Under the pieces are notes generated by a model. It ran no database searches. It worked only from the letters and a program-made list of their open reading frames with translations, and had not been told where the DNA came from. Below are positions 8,606 through 17,692 of a DNA stretch of 64,000 bases, piece after piece; positions within the stretch are counted from its first letter, which is position 1; the number at the start of each line of letters is the position of its first letter. Origin of the DNA: Flavobacteriaceae bacterium (GTDB taxonomy: Bacteria > Bacteroidota > Bacteroidia > Flavobacteriales > Flavobacteriaceae); assembly GCA_947453195.1 (NCBI GenBank), contig CANGFO010000009.1, positions 51,071-115,070 of the forward strand, given 5' to 3'. A program made the translations under genes and the position numbers.

Positions 8606-9745
8606 TTATTCGAAAAAAGAAATAATACTAGAAGCGATTCGCCCTTTTTCTTCCGAAGTTAAATTAGACCCAGAAGGCAAACACAAACCATTTTTAAACA
8701 ATTTTGAAGCAATATTACCACCATAATAGGGAGCCGATTTAAATATTGGCTGTAAATGCATCGGTTTCCACAAAGGTCTAGATTCAATATTGAAGGTTTC
8801 TAAATGCAGCCTAAAATCTTCAGCCGATTTTCCATTTAACAAACTTAAATTTATTGTAATTGCAGTAAGCCAGTGGTTCGAATAATAGTTTGAATTTGGT
8901 TCAGAAAATACTTGAATAGCTGGCAGATCTTGAAACAAATCCCTATAAAAAGAATTCATATCACGACGCAATTGTACATGACTATCTAATACCTCCATTT
9001 GACCCCTTCCTATTCCAGCACATATATTACTCATTCTGTAATTATAACCTATTTCACTATGCTCATAATGAGGAGCAACATCACGGGCTTGAGTAGCTAA
9101 AAAAACTGCTTTGTCCTTTTGATTCATGCTTTTACTAACCAAAGCACCACCACCTGAGGTGGTTATAATTTTATTTCCATTAAAAGATAAAACACTTAGA
9201 TCACCAAAGGTACCACAATGCTGATTCTTGTATGTACTCCCAAGTGCCTCAGCACTATCTTCTAAAATTGGGATTTCATATCGTTCGGCAAGCTCTCTAA
9301 TGGCGTCAACTTGATATGGCATACCATAAAGATGAACTGCTATGATTGCTTTTGGTTTTTTTCCTTTAGTAATTCGATCTTTAATAGCAGTTTCTAACGC
9401 ATTTGGACAAAGGTTCCAAGTTTCGGCTTCACTATCAATAAATATTGGGGTAGCTCCCAAATATACAATTGGATTTGCAGAAGCGGAAAATGTCATACTT
9501 TGGCAAATAACTTCATCACCAACAGAAACACCCAACAAAATCAAACCTAAATGAATTGCTGCTGTACCAGAACTTAAGGCAGCTACATGAACACTATTTT
9601 CTAAATAGCTCTCTAAATCTTCTTCGAAGCCACTTACATTGGGTCCTAAAGGAGCCACCCAATTGGTTTCAAATGCTGAGTTAATAAATTTTAGTTCACC
9701 ACCTCCCATATGCGGAGAGGAAAGCCATATTTTGGATTCATTCAT
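8606..9745 (-). CDS. DegT/DnrJ/EryC1/StrS-type PLP aminotransferase (PglE-like)
   Basis: This 379-residue protein has the usual length for sugar aminotransferases of the DegT family. The probable PLP-binding Lys is K192 in SFNGNKIITTSGGG. The cofactor-contacting motif EDSAEALGS lies at 162-170, and an N-terminal substrate loop reads SSPHMGGGELKF (9-20). These enzymes transfer the amino group of glutamate to a 4-keto sugar nucleotide in the cytoplasm. Lying directly before the FlaA1/PglF-type dehydratase, it should make UDP-4-amino-4,6-dideoxy-GlcNAc, the substrate of a PglD-type acetyltransferase such as the C-terminal half of the protein at 1,036. The exact stereochemistry cannot be read from the sequence. 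Confidence 0.92.
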   Translation of the reverse strand: MNESKIWLSSPHMGGGELKFINSAFETNWVAPLGPNVSGFEEDLESYLENSVHVAALSSGTAAIHLGLILLGVSVGDEVICQSMTFSASANPIVYLGATPIFIDSEAETWNLCPNALETAIKDRITKGKKPKAIIAVHLYGMPYQVDAIRELAERYEIPILEDSAEALGSTYKNQHCGTFGDLSVLSFNGNKIITTSGGGALVSKSMNQKDKAVFLATQARDVAPHYEHSEIGYNYRMSNICAGIGRGQMEVLDSHVQLRRDMNSFYRDLFQDLPAIQVFSEPNSNYYSNHWLTAITINLSLLNGKSAEDFRLHLETFNIESRPLWKPMHLQPIFKSAPYYGGNIASKLFKNGLCLPSGSNLTSEEKGRIASSIISFFE

Positions 9746-9794
9746 AAATCATTACAATAAAAAGCACTTAATCTATACGATAGACCTGCATTCA

Positions 9795-9802
9795 CAAATA
9801 TA
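9795..9802 (-). promoter_or_regulatory. Promoter -7 element (TATATTTG) for the aminotransferase
   Basis: This exact TAnnTTTG match on the minus strand lies 50 bases before the ATG at 9745. Confidence 0.55.
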
Positions 9803-9857
9803 GAAATAACTTTTTACATCCTCTGTAAAATAAAGATGGTAAATAAAAATAAATGTC

Positions 9858-9865
9858 TATTTTTG
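9858..9865 (+). promoter_or_regulatory. Promoter -7 element (TATTTTTG) for the PHP phosphatase
   Basis: This exact TAnnTTTG match on the plus strand lies 19 bases before the ATG at 9884 and downstream of the alternative ATG at 9836. It favours 9884 as the real start. Confidence 0.5.
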
Positions 9866-9883
9866 GATTTCATAAATTATTTC

Positions 9884-10627
9884 ATGTTTTCATTATTTAA
9901 AAATCAAACCAAATTAGTAGATCTTATTCCAGAAAACTACATCGACATTCATTCTCATATCTTGCCAGGAATAGATGATGGATCTGAAAACTATGATCAA
10001 ACTCTATTTTTAATAGAAAACATGAAAGAAATGGGATTCAAACAATGTATTCCAACTCCACACACTCTGCCTCACACCTGGGACAACACAAGAGAATCGA
10101 TAACTATTTGCCATGCAGAAACTCTTTCTAAATTACCAGAAACTTTAAAAAAAATGATTCCAAGAGTGGGTACCGAATACATGATTGAAGGTTCCTTTTT
10201 AGAACGCATGAAAAATGAAACTTTATTAACTTTAAAAGATAATAAAGTGCTTATAGAAATGTCCTACCTTAATGCCCCAATGGATTTTAAAAAAATAGTT
10301 TTTGAAATTCAAATGAATGGATACACTCCTATATTAGCTCATCCAGAGCGGTATTCTTTTTACCATCAAAGTATGAGAGAATATGAAAAATTAAAAGAAA
10401 TAGGTTGTTTTTTTCAATTGAATCTTTTATCGACAGTAGGATATTATGGAAAAAATGTGGCATCCATTGCGGATAAATTATTAAAGCAAAATATGATTGA
10501 TTTCACTGGATCAGATATTCACCACAAAAGACACATTGAAGCTTTTCAAAATAAAGTACTGATTTCTTCTACAAAACAATTAGTAGAAGCCATGAAAAGA
10601 AATTCAATTTTTGGTAACGAATACTAA
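9884..10627 (+). CDS. CpsB/YwqE-type protein-tyrosine phosphatase (PHP superfamily)
   Basis: The 247-residue product carries PHP metal-site motifs. These are DIHSHILPGIDDGS near the start, a HTLPH-containing strand, LAHPERYSFY in the middle and FTGSDIHHKRH near the end. Manganese-dependent phosphatases of this family (CpsB, YwqE, Wzb equivalents outside the low-molecular-weight class) remove phosphate from BY-kinases and so cycle capsule assembly. The likely targets are the Wzc-type kinases at 3,303 and 44,041. I place the start at 9884 (MFSLFKN). The upstream in-frame ATG at 9836 adds 16 residues atypical of the family and lies before a promoter-like element. It stands alone on the plus strand and converges on the gene ending at 10,629. 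Confidence 0.9.
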   Translation: MFSLFKNQTKLVDLIPENYIDIHSHILPGIDDGSENYDQTLFLIENMKEMGFKQCIPTPHTLPHTWDNTRESITICHAETLSKLPETLKKMIPRVGTEYMIEGSFLERMKNETLLTLKDNKVLIEMSYLNAPMDFKKIVFEIQMNGYTPILAHPERYSFYHQSMREYEKLKEIGCFFQLNLLSTVGYYGKNVASIADKLLKQNMIDFTGSDIHHKRHIEAFQNKVLISSTKQLVEAMKRNSIFGNEY

Positions 10628-10628
10628 A

Positions 10629-12770
10629 CTATCTAGAAACTCGCCGTCTTCTAACTTTAACTTTTTTGTATATCCAAGAAATTAGCAAGAAGGTAATTCC
10701 GAGTAGCACAAGGCTTCCAAAACGCTCCTCTTCAGTTAATAAATTAAATTCTAAATAGAATACTTTTATTAATGCAAAACCAATCAAAACAAGTGAAAAT
10801 ATTCGAATAAATTTATCACTTCGCAATATTCCAACTAATAGTAAAACAGTCGCACTAAAGAGCATGATACTAGAATAAGGCAATAGTCTGTTCTTAATTA
10901 TCATAGAGGATAATAGTGCTAGATTGTATAAATTGGTATTGGTGAAATTATTAAGCAAAAACAAATAGTCGTATTCTTTGCATAAAAGAACAATCCCTAT
11001 TAAACCCAATGTAACTTCAAAGAATTTTTTTCTCTTTTTTATAATTTCTTTATTGTGATTTATCACAAATCCCTTTATTAATAAAACGATACACAACAAT
11101 AACTCTATGTAATGTAAAGCACTCTCTATGGAAAGAAAATCTGGTATTTCTAATCGATTAATGTAAGTATACGGAAATTTAAAAAATCCAAAAATAGGCA
11201 TCAAGAAAGCAAAAAAGTACAAGGAATAGCAAATTGCAGTTTTAAATTTTGGAGGCAGCTTATATCTTTTAAATAATAAATAAATTGCATAAATAAATCC
11301 AATAATAAAAAACAAAGAATGGAAATATATAATGCTTCCTTCGTTAAAAATCAATAACGAAAAACAAACCCATTCAATGAAAATAAATAAATTTAATAGA
11401 AAAAATAAAGATAAAAACTGAGAGAAATTTCTTTGACTAAACCACTTAGTAGAAATTTTATCTTTCATTGATTTCAAATAAAAGTTAACTCCATAGACAC
11501 TAAGTAATAATAATATACTAGTCACTAATCCTCTTTCTAACATAGAAATTGATGGATTAAAAAATAAGGCTAAGGCTGGAACATAAAAGGAAAGTAATAA
11601 ATATACAAACTGAACAATCACCAATTGTAGTGAAACCAAGGCAGACCAATAAATATATTTCAACTCTCTTTTTTGATAATAGATTATGAGTAATATGGAT
11701 AGGCAACCAAAAAACAATTCAAATGCATAAGGCAACCATAAGGACATCGCAAAAAGAGAAATCAAAACAAGACTTGGTAATTCAATCGTAATTGAATTCT
11801 TGGTGTTTTCAAATTTAAATTTATCAATAAAATATAAAGCAACCAAGTGAACCAGTAACGCAATTAGCACCGGAACAAAATACCAAAACCCATAGAAAAG
11901 GCCAATTACAATTGTATTTACTCCTATATACACTAAAGTGTTAGACCAATGAAATAGATGCTTGACAGAAACATTAATTTTAGAAAACGAAATTCCAACG
12001 AAGAAAAACAAAGAAAAATAAAGGAAACTTGCAACGTAAAAAATTAGGAGAAATGATTCGTGATGCCCAACATAAAGTTTCCTTAACACAAAAATCCCTA
12101 AAAAACTATAAGCAAATAAACTGTTAATTAAATTACTTTTAAAATGCTGTCCGGGTTGAGAAAGAAAATAAAATACAGTACTATAAATTAAAATTGCTCC
12201 AAAAATAAAGATGTAACTAAAGTGAGCAATTACTAATTGAAAAATAAAGCTGTAAAAAAACAAAGAAATAAAAGTAAGAACCAAAGGCCTATTATGTGCC
12301 GAATAATTCATGAAAAATATTACAAGTGGAATTATAAAGAACAAACTAGTAATAAAGTAATTACTATGACACGTTTCATACATAAAGTATTTATGAAAAA
12401 ACAATTGTGTATGAGATATGGTAAGGGCAAGAATAGAAATTAGATTTAAATAGTATGAGCGTATCGGATATTTTTTTGCACCAAGATAACACAATAAAGA
12501 AATCAATACAGAAGGCACAAAGCGCAGCAACAACTTCACATAAGTACCCATACTGGTGTTCTTGGCAATCACCGAAACATCATCTGTATGACTAAATAAA
12601 GAATTAAAAAAAGTATTTAATAATTCTTTTTGAAAGCTTAAATAAAAATAACCTGAGTAAAGTAGTAAACCAATACCAACAATTCGAAAAACTAATGAGG
12701 AGTAGCCTTCAATACCTTTAACCGTTCTGGTTTTAGTTTTAATTTTTATTTTAGTTTTATTTTCGCTCAT
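10629..12770 (-). CDS. Large polytopic membrane protein, DUF2339-like
   Basis: This 713-residue protein consists almost wholly of hydrophobic segments, about 20 predicted helices. It has a basic N-terminus (KTKIKIKTKTRTVKG) and a basic C-terminus (KKVKVRRRRVSR). The final part, with a run of the form IFSLVLIGFALIKVFYLEF followed by LLGITFLLISWIYKK, looks like the conserved C-terminal repeat of DUF2339 proteins, whose function is not known. It has its own -7 element and stands apart from the glycosyltransferase operon that ends at 12,883. I do not see the features of a Wzx flippase or a Wzy polymerase. Its place in the locus suggests a role at the envelope, but this is only context. Confidence 0.7.
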   Translation of the reverse strand: MSENKTKIKIKTKTRTVKGIEGYSSLVFRIVGIGLLLYSGYFYLSFQKELLNTFFNSLFSHTDDVSVIAKNTSMGTYVKLLLRFVPSVLISLLCYLGAKKYPIRSYYLNLISILALTISHTQLFFHKYFMYETCHSNYFITSLFFIIPLVIFFMNYSAHNRPLVLTFISLFFYSFIFQLVIAHFSYIFIFGAILIYSTVFYFLSQPGQHFKSNLINSLFAYSFLGIFVLRKLYVGHHESFLLIFYVASFLYFSLFFFVGISFSKINVSVKHLFHWSNTLVYIGVNTIVIGLFYGFWYFVPVLIALLVHLVALYFIDKFKFENTKNSITIELPSLVLISLFAMSLWLPYAFELFFGCLSILLIIYYQKRELKYIYWSALVSLQLVIVQFVYLLLSFYVPALALFFNPSISMLERGLVTSILLLLSVYGVNFYLKSMKDKISTKWFSQRNFSQFLSLFFLLNLFIFIEWVCFSLLIFNEGSIIYFHSLFFIIGFIYAIYLLFKRYKLPPKFKTAICYSLYFFAFLMPIFGFFKFPYTYINRLEIPDFLSIESALHYIELLLCIVLLIKGFVINHNKEIIKKRKKFFEVTLGLIGIVLLCKEYDYLFLLNNFTNTNLYNLALLSSMIIKNRLLPYSSIMLFSATVLLLVGILRSDKFIRIFSLVLIGFALIKVFYLEFNLLTEEERFGSLVLLGITFLLISWIYKKVKVRRRRVSR

Positions 12771-12816
12771 GAATTTTTGAAATTGAACTTAATCAAAAGA
12801 TTTTTTTATAAGATAA

Positions 12817-12824
12817 CAAATATA
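12817..12824 (-). promoter_or_regulatory. Promoter -7 element (TATATTTG) for the DUF2339-like gene
   Basis: This exact TAnnTTTG match on the minus strand lies 47 bases before the ATG at 12770. Confidence 0.55.
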
Positions 12825-12882
12825 TAAAAAAAGGGATTGTATTTTAAGTAATATTTAGACATCGTTAGGAATGATTACATTA

Positions 12883-14028
12883 CTATTTTATCAATTTTTG
12901 ATATTCTTCCAAAATTGCATTCCAAACAACTTCTTGCTTATAATCTACTACAATTTGATCTCTTGATTTAGCTTTTAAATTCAAATAAAGTTCTTTATCA
13001 TGGTATATTTTTCGCATTGCATTTTCCAAAGCAAATTCATTTTTTACCGGTATTATCAATCCATTTGAATTGTCTTTGATGATTTCATTACAACCATTAA
13101 TATCAGTAACAATTGAAGGCAATCCCATAGCGCCAGCTTGAAGAACTACATTTGGAAATCCCTCCCTGTAACTTGGAAACACCAACACATTTGAAATCGA
13201 AAAATAAGGTCTAACATCTTCTTGCCATCCCACACTAATAATTGAAGGATGAGAATAAATTTTATCAACTGTACTAGTATACAATGGATCTAAATCTGAT
13301 TCTAAAGAACCCACTAAAAGCAACTTGCAATTGGAATTGTCTTTGGAAATAGAATCAAAAGCGCTAATTAATTCGTTAATTCCTTTATCTTGAACCAAAC
13401 GTCCCACAAAAACATAAACAAAATCACTTACCGTAATTCCGAGTTTAATTTTTAATTCGTTCACTTCATTTATCAGTACTGCTTCAGGAGAAAAATGAGC
13501 AACATCTATTCCGTTTACATTTCCGTTAGCAATAACTTTTAAAGGTTTGTATGTTATTTTATAATTTATCAAATCGTTCTTTACCCCTTCTCCTTCTGGA
13601 TATATATGGGTTGCAAATTTGCACAACAACCGATCCATTTTTATCAATAAATATTTTTTGAATCCAGTTGAAGTTGGAAAAATCAATCCGGTGAAAGTAT
13701 GCACACGAATTGGAACACCTGCAAAATAAGCCGCAATCATAGACAACAAGCCGGCTTTGGGCGTAATAGAATGTACCATTTCCGGTCGTTCTTTTCGAAA
13801 AAGAAAAAATAACTTTATTAAAGAGATTAAATCACTTAAAGGAGAAATTGCCCGACTCATAAATACATTTTCAACTCGAACACCTTCTCTTTTGGCCACT
13901 AATTCAAGGTGATTATCCAAACCCGAGACGGCCACAATTTCATATTTGGATTTCAAAAATGAAAGCTGACCTCGGAGCAATATATCCAGAGATATAGAAA
14001 CAGTTGCGGTTCGGATGATTTTTTTCAA
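12883..14028 (-). CDS. Glycosyltransferase family 4 (GT-B)
   Basis: This 381-residue GT-B enzyme has an N-terminal acceptor domain (HSITPKAGLLS, VHTFTGL) and a C-terminal nucleotide-sugar domain starting near 210 (VFVGRLVQDKGINELI). The family EX7E motif appears as EGFPNVVLQ, so the second Glu is Gln here. SDINGC-type sequence (TDINGCNEI) follows. It is the last gene of the minus-strand run that begins at 26,750, and its start overlaps the GT2 gene upstream by 4 bases. It probably adds one sugar to the lipid-linked repeat unit in the cytoplasm. Donor and linkage cannot be predicted. Confidence 0.9.
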   Translation of the reverse strand: MKKIIRTATVSISLDILLRGQLSFLKSKYEIVAVSGLDNHLELVAKREGVRVENVFMSRAISPLSDLISLIKLFFLFRKERPEMVHSITPKAGLLSMIAAYFAGVPIRVHTFTGLIFPTSTGFKKYLLIKMDRLLCKFATHIYPEGEGVKNDLINYKITYKPLKVIANGNVNGIDVAHFSPEAVLINEVNELKIKLGITVSDFVYVFVGRLVQDKGINELISAFDSISKDNSNCKLLLVGSLESDLDPLYTSTVDKIYSHPSIISVGWQEDVRPYFSISNVLVFPSYREGFPNVVLQAGAMGLPSIVTDINGCNEIIKDNSNGLIIPVKNEFALENAMRKIYHDKELYLNLKAKSRDQIVVDYKQEVVWNAILEEYQKLIK

Positions 14029-14906
14029 TGTATTTTACTTCGAGTTTTAAATAATATATAAAAATACAAAAGTACACCAAAAGGGACTGCTAAAAGAGTC
14101 AGTCCTGGTTTTGGACAAGCCTTAAATAAATTCCATTTTTTTAATATAACACAACAAGAAACATAATGAATTGCCTCTCTATATCTTCTTTTTATTGAAT
14201 TAGAATTCAGCATAAATACCGTTCTGTAATACATAAACCCTTTTGGATTTTTAAGGTATTGTAAAAACATGGTATTACTAGAACCTGTTGGCTGGTATTC
14301 TACAATCACAAGAACTTCGTTCAGTACGGCTAATTTATAATCTTGATCAATCAATATATATTTAGAGGCAAGACCTACATAATTTTCTCCTTCAAAAATT
14401 GGATAATCTGGATATTGCTTAATTACATCAGTTCTGTAAACTAACTTTTTATCACCCGTACCCCCTTTTAAATAAAAATCCTCTAAAGTGGTTTCTTCAG
14501 CCTCCATTATAGTCCCAATAATAGCTCCGTTTTCAAAAGAATCTAAACCAATGATGCCTGCAAATTTATCTTTATCAACGGTATTCCATTTATTCAAAAT
14601 TAAATCAACAGCATTGTGAGGCATGCAATCATCCGAATCAATACAGGTATTTAATTCGGTTTGAATTGCATGATAAGCGGTGTTGTGTGCTCCATGCATC
14701 CCTTGATTTTCTTGATAAATATACCGAATAGGAATTTTTTGTTCTTGAATCCAAGATGCAATTAACGCTCTAGTACCATCCACAGAACCATCGTCTACCA
14801 CTAACCATTCAAAATCTTGAACCGTTTGATTGCACAAACTTTCATACAATCTAGGAAGCAAATTTGCTCGATTGTATGCCGGTGTAAATATGGTTAGCGT
14901 TTTCAA
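14025..14906 (-). CDS. Glycosyltransferase family 2 (GT-A)
   Basis: This 293-residue protein opens with the GT2 signature FTPAYNRANLLPRL and the nucleotide-binding DDGS (VVDDGSVDGT). The metal-binding DSDD sits in CIDSDDCMP. A C-terminal hydrophobic stretch, about 265-287 (LLAVPFGVLLYFYILF), may anchor it to the inner membrane. It lies in the middle of the glycosyltransferase run, 2 bases from the GT4 gene upstream and overlapping the next by 4 bases, consistent with translation as one operon. Confidence 0.9.
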   Translation of the reverse strand: MKTLTIFTPAYNRANLLPRLYESLCNQTVQDFEWLVVDDGSVDGTRALIASWIQEQKIPIRYIYQENQGMHGAHNTAYHAIQTELNTCIDSDDCMPHNAVDLILNKWNTVDKDKFAGIIGLDSFENGAIIGTIMEAEETTLEDFYLKGGTGDKKLVYRTDVIKQYPDYPIFEGENYVGLASKYILIDQDYKLAVLNEVLVIVEYQPTGSSNTMFLQYLKNPKGFMYYRTVFMLNSNSIKRRYREAIHYVSCCVILKKWNLFKACPKPGLTLLAVPFGVLLYFYILFKTRSKIH

Positions 14907-14908
14907 TT

Positions 14909-16009
14909 TTAATTATTTTGATTTATAACTTTATGATACAATTGTATATAGTTATCTACCATAACATTAATATCATAATTCATGGAACGTTCAATACATT
15001 TTGAGGCAATTTTTTTTGCATATTCTTCATCTTCAATCAAAGAAATAATTGTTTCAGCCAATGCCATAGCATCCCCTGATGGAAAAAGTAATCCTGCACC
15101 CGATACAATTTCTCTTAATCCTGGCACATCCGACCCAATAAAAGGTTTTCCAGAAGCCATTCCCTCAATACTTGAAATAGATAAACCTTCATAGTGAGAA
15201 GATAATATTATAACATCTGCTGTTTTTAATAATTTTGGCACATCCATTCGCACTCCTAAGAAAAACACTCGTTCCTCTAATTTTAGTTCGGCAACTAATT
15301 TCTCATTTTGAGCTCTTAATTCGCCATCGCCAACTAATAGCAATTTAACATCTAAAGGCAAATTTAGCATTGCCTGTAGTAAAATAGCTTGGTTTTTTTG
15401 CAAATCAAATCGAGACACTTGAATTAATATTGTATCATCATCCGTAATTCCAAAACCCAAATCTGATTTTTTATAAGGAGTTTCAACAAAAATAGTATCT
15501 AAAGAAATTCCATTTTTTATAGTCTCAAATTTAAAATCTTTATATTTTAAATGCTTTTTCATTACCTGACTTACTTCCTCTGTAATGCAAACTATTTTAG
15601 AATAAGGAGAATAAAGCAATCGATCTATATATTTCAAAAACACATTTTTTATCCTTCTATTTGAAGTGTTGTGCTCTGTAAAAATAATTTTGACTTTGCT
15701 GAATGAAATAATTTTAGCTAAAGAAACCCAATATAAAGAGGGAAATATATGAACATGAACTAAATCATAATTTTTTAAATAGGGAATTATTTTAAAAATA
15801 GAAATGGGATTATAAACAGAATTGGCATTTAGAGAATGAATTTTTACTGAATTCATAGATTTAAGCTTATTCATGAAAGGATAGTCCGAACCGTCCAAAA
15901 CTAATAAATCCATCTCAATCTCTTTTTCTCCATAAATAATGAAAGAATCTAAAATTAACTTTTCGGCTCCACCAGTACCTAAGTTGTTTATTATTTGAAG
16001 TATTTTCAT
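14909..16009 (-). CDS. Glycosyltransferase family 4 (GT-B)
   Basis: This 366-residue protein starts MKILQIINNLGTGGAEKLIL. The GGAEK loop is the typical acceptor-side glycine motif of GT4 enzymes. The C-terminal domain shows VSRFDLQKNQ near 195-205, VGDGELR, and an intact EX7E motif in YEGLSISSIEGMASGKP. It should act on the cytoplasmic face on a lipid-linked intermediate. It is separated by 16 bases from the EpsG-type gene upstream and by 2 bases from the GT2 gene downstream, so it is part of the same operon. Confidence 0.92.
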   Translation of the reverse strand: MKILQIINNLGTGGAEKLILDSFIIYGEKEIEMDLLVLDGSDYPFMNKLKSMNSVKIHSLNANSVYNPISIFKIIPYLKNYDLVHVHIFPSLYWVSLAKIISFSKVKIIFTEHNTSNRRIKNVFLKYIDRLLYSPYSKIVCITEEVSQVMKKHLKYKDFKFETIKNGISLDTIFVETPYKKSDLGFGITDDDTILIQVSRFDLQKNQAILLQAMLNLPLDVKLLLVGDGELRAQNEKLVAELKLEERVFFLGVRMDVPKLLKTADVIILSSHYEGLSISSIEGMASGKPFIGSDVPGLREIVSGAGLLFPSGDAMALAETIISLIEDEEYAKKIASKCIERSMNYDINVMVDNYIQLYHKVINQNN

Positions 16010-16025
16010 TTAATTTAGTTAACTA

Positions 16026-17123
16026 TTATCGATATCCAATAATTACTTCCAAGATAAAAGTAAATGTAAAATATGCCCCTAAAATAGTCCCTAAAACAGC
16101 ATATTGATTTTTAAAAAACTGCTGTTTTAAAAAAGGATATACAATAATTAAGCCTAACATAAACCAGGATAAATAGGCAAAACGATTGGAAAAGGCCGAT
16201 TTAATAACTAATATCCAGCAAGCGTTGGCAAAAACGTAAATACTGTAAATTTTGGTGTAAAATTTATCTTCAAATTTTCTTTTTACTATAAAATACCACC
16301 CTGCAAAAACTCCAGTAGCACTATACGCTAAGAAATCCCAACGAAATCCAATTTTACTAAATTCAGATAATTGAGTAGTATTATAAAAATAACTATTTAA
16401 ACGATCGTCTTCAAAAACACCTGAAATTAAATTCTGAAAGGAACTTCCAATTAGCAAAGAGAATGGAATACACGAAAACCAAAAAATTAAAAACCCCCTA
16501 GGAGTATTAAATTTTAAAGTTAATAAAAAACCTAAAATTGGAAGTGTAACCGATTTATGAAATCCAAATGCAATAACAAACCATATCAACTGAGTTCTTA
16601 AAGTTGATTTAGTTAAACCATATATAAAAAAGGAAGTGGCTAACCCATTTCTAATTCCGTTTGTGCCGTAGCTCCAAAAAGACATGGAAGTTACTAGCAT
16701 GATAAAAGCTAAAAACCAATATTGATTAAAAATTTTCTTGGATGCATAATACAAGGGCATTACGTAAAGAATGGCGCAAACAAAAAAGAAGGCATTCACG
16801 CCCATAATTTTAGAGCAAATCTGTAATAAAAATCTAAAGCTATATTCTACATTATCCCGAGATTGAATATTGTCTGTTTTATAATCATTAAAGATGAACG
16901 AGTAGGTTGAAGTATCCCCAAAATACTTACCACTCACGGGCCTTAAACCCATATAAATCAATATAAAAAACAATAATAGAAAACCAACTAAACTCAGGTT
17001 TTTTAAATTGTTACGATCTTGGAGAAAGGCTACTTTTGAATTAATAAATGTAATAAATACAACAAAGAGTACTATGAAGTAATAAAATTTAGTATAATAT
17101 TCAAGTGGAATAAACTCTATCAT
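16026..17123 (-). CDS. EpsG-family membrane protein, candidate Wzy polymerase
   Basis: This 365-residue protein has about 10-11 transmembrane helices. It carries the EpsG-type pattern of a conserved region with GLRPVSGKYFGDTSTYSFIF near 60-80, a loop with SRDNVEYSFRFLLQ, and SMSFWSYGTNGIRNGLATSFFIYGL in the middle. EpsG proteins are thought to polymerise repeat units on the periplasmic side, like Wzy. It is the only polymerase candidate in the window and sits among the glycosyltransferases in one operon. A Wzx flippase that would have to work with it was not found here. Confidence 0.88.
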   Translation of the reverse strand: MIEFIPLEYYTKFYYFIVLFVVFITFINSKVAFLQDRNNLKNLSLVGFLLLFFILIYMGLRPVSGKYFGDTSTYSFIFNDYKTDNIQSRDNVEYSFRFLLQICSKIMGVNAFFFVCAILYVMPLYYASKKIFNQYWFLAFIMLVTSMSFWSYGTNGIRNGLATSFFIYGLTKSTLRTQLIWFVIAFGFHKSVTLPILGFLLTLKFNTPRGFLIFWFSCIPFSLLIGSSFQNLISGVFEDDRLNSYFYNTTQLSEFSKIGFRWDFLAYSATGVFAGWYFIVKRKFEDKFYTKIYSIYVFANACWILVIKSAFSNRFAYLSWFMLGLIIVYPFLKQQFFKNQYAVLGTILGAYFTFTFILEVIIGYR

Positions 17124-17125
17124 AT

Positions 17126-17692
17126 CTAAATTGTACTTTTTATTATTTTAGCTGGGTTTCCGGCAACTACTGCGCCTGCAGGAACATCTTTTACCACAAC
17201 AGCTCCAGCTCCAACAATGCAATTATCTCCTAATGTAATTCCACCAATTACAATACAACCAGCATGCAACTGCACGTTATTACCTATAGATGGACGCAAA
17301 CCTTTTTTTTCTCCTACGGTAACCAAATGATTTACATATACATTACTCCCTATGTTATCAGCATTTAATATTGTTGAATAAGGATGCGCTAATTGCAATC
17401 CACCGCCAATTTTAGATGTGAAATCAATAGTAAAAGTGTCGTCTTTAGGGTAAAAAATTCTAAGAATATTGGTAAATAAGCCTCTAGTTCTAAAATAAAA
17501 TAAATTTCTAAAATACTTATTAGTCAATAATATCAATGTCAAATCATAGCATTGTAAAATACTATTTTCTTTTTTGGTAGTTCGGGCATATAAATCCGCA
17601 ACAATTAGATCTTTGGAATCAGAACCAAAAAAAACTAACAGATGGGGTAAGAAAAACAACTGCCCGATAAATAAAACTAAAAGTCGAATCAT
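17126..17692 (-). CDS. Serine acetyltransferase-like left-handed beta-helix acyltransferase
   Basis: This 188-residue protein has an N-terminal part with a hydrophobic stretch at about 2-22, then a left-handed beta-helix with hexapeptide repeats from about residue 92. IGGGLQLAHPYSTIL, IGSNVYVNHLVTVG, LHAGCIVIGGITLGDNCIVGAGAVVVKDVP and AGNPAKII are typical of the CysE/LbH_SAT class. In a polysaccharide operon such enzymes usually O-acetylate a sugar using acetyl-CoA. The candidate catalytic His is in LAHPYS or VNHLVTVG. It overlaps the gene upstream by 4 bases. Cysteine biosynthesis is unlikely, because the N-terminal CysE domain is much shortened. Confidence 0.85.
   Translation of the reverse strand: MIRLLVLFIGQLFFLPHLLVFFGSDSKDLIVADLYARTTKKENSILQCYDLTLILLTNKYFRNLFYFRTRGLFTNILRIFYPKDDTFTIDFTSKIGGGLQLAHPYSTILNADNIGSNVYVNHLVTVGEKKGLRPSIGNNVQLHAGCIVIGGITLGDNCIVGAGAVVVKDVPAGAVVAGNPAKIIKSTI

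Noticed and set aside
10629..12770. DUF2339-like protein considered as the missing Wzx flippase or Wzy polymerase
   Set aside because: It has about 20 helices and a DUF2339-like end. Wzx has 12 or 14 helices, and the EpsG-type gene is the better polymerase candidate.
17126..17692. Acyltransferase considered as CysE of cysteine synthesis
   Set aside because: The N-terminal CysE domain is much shortened and all neighbours are polysaccharide genes.
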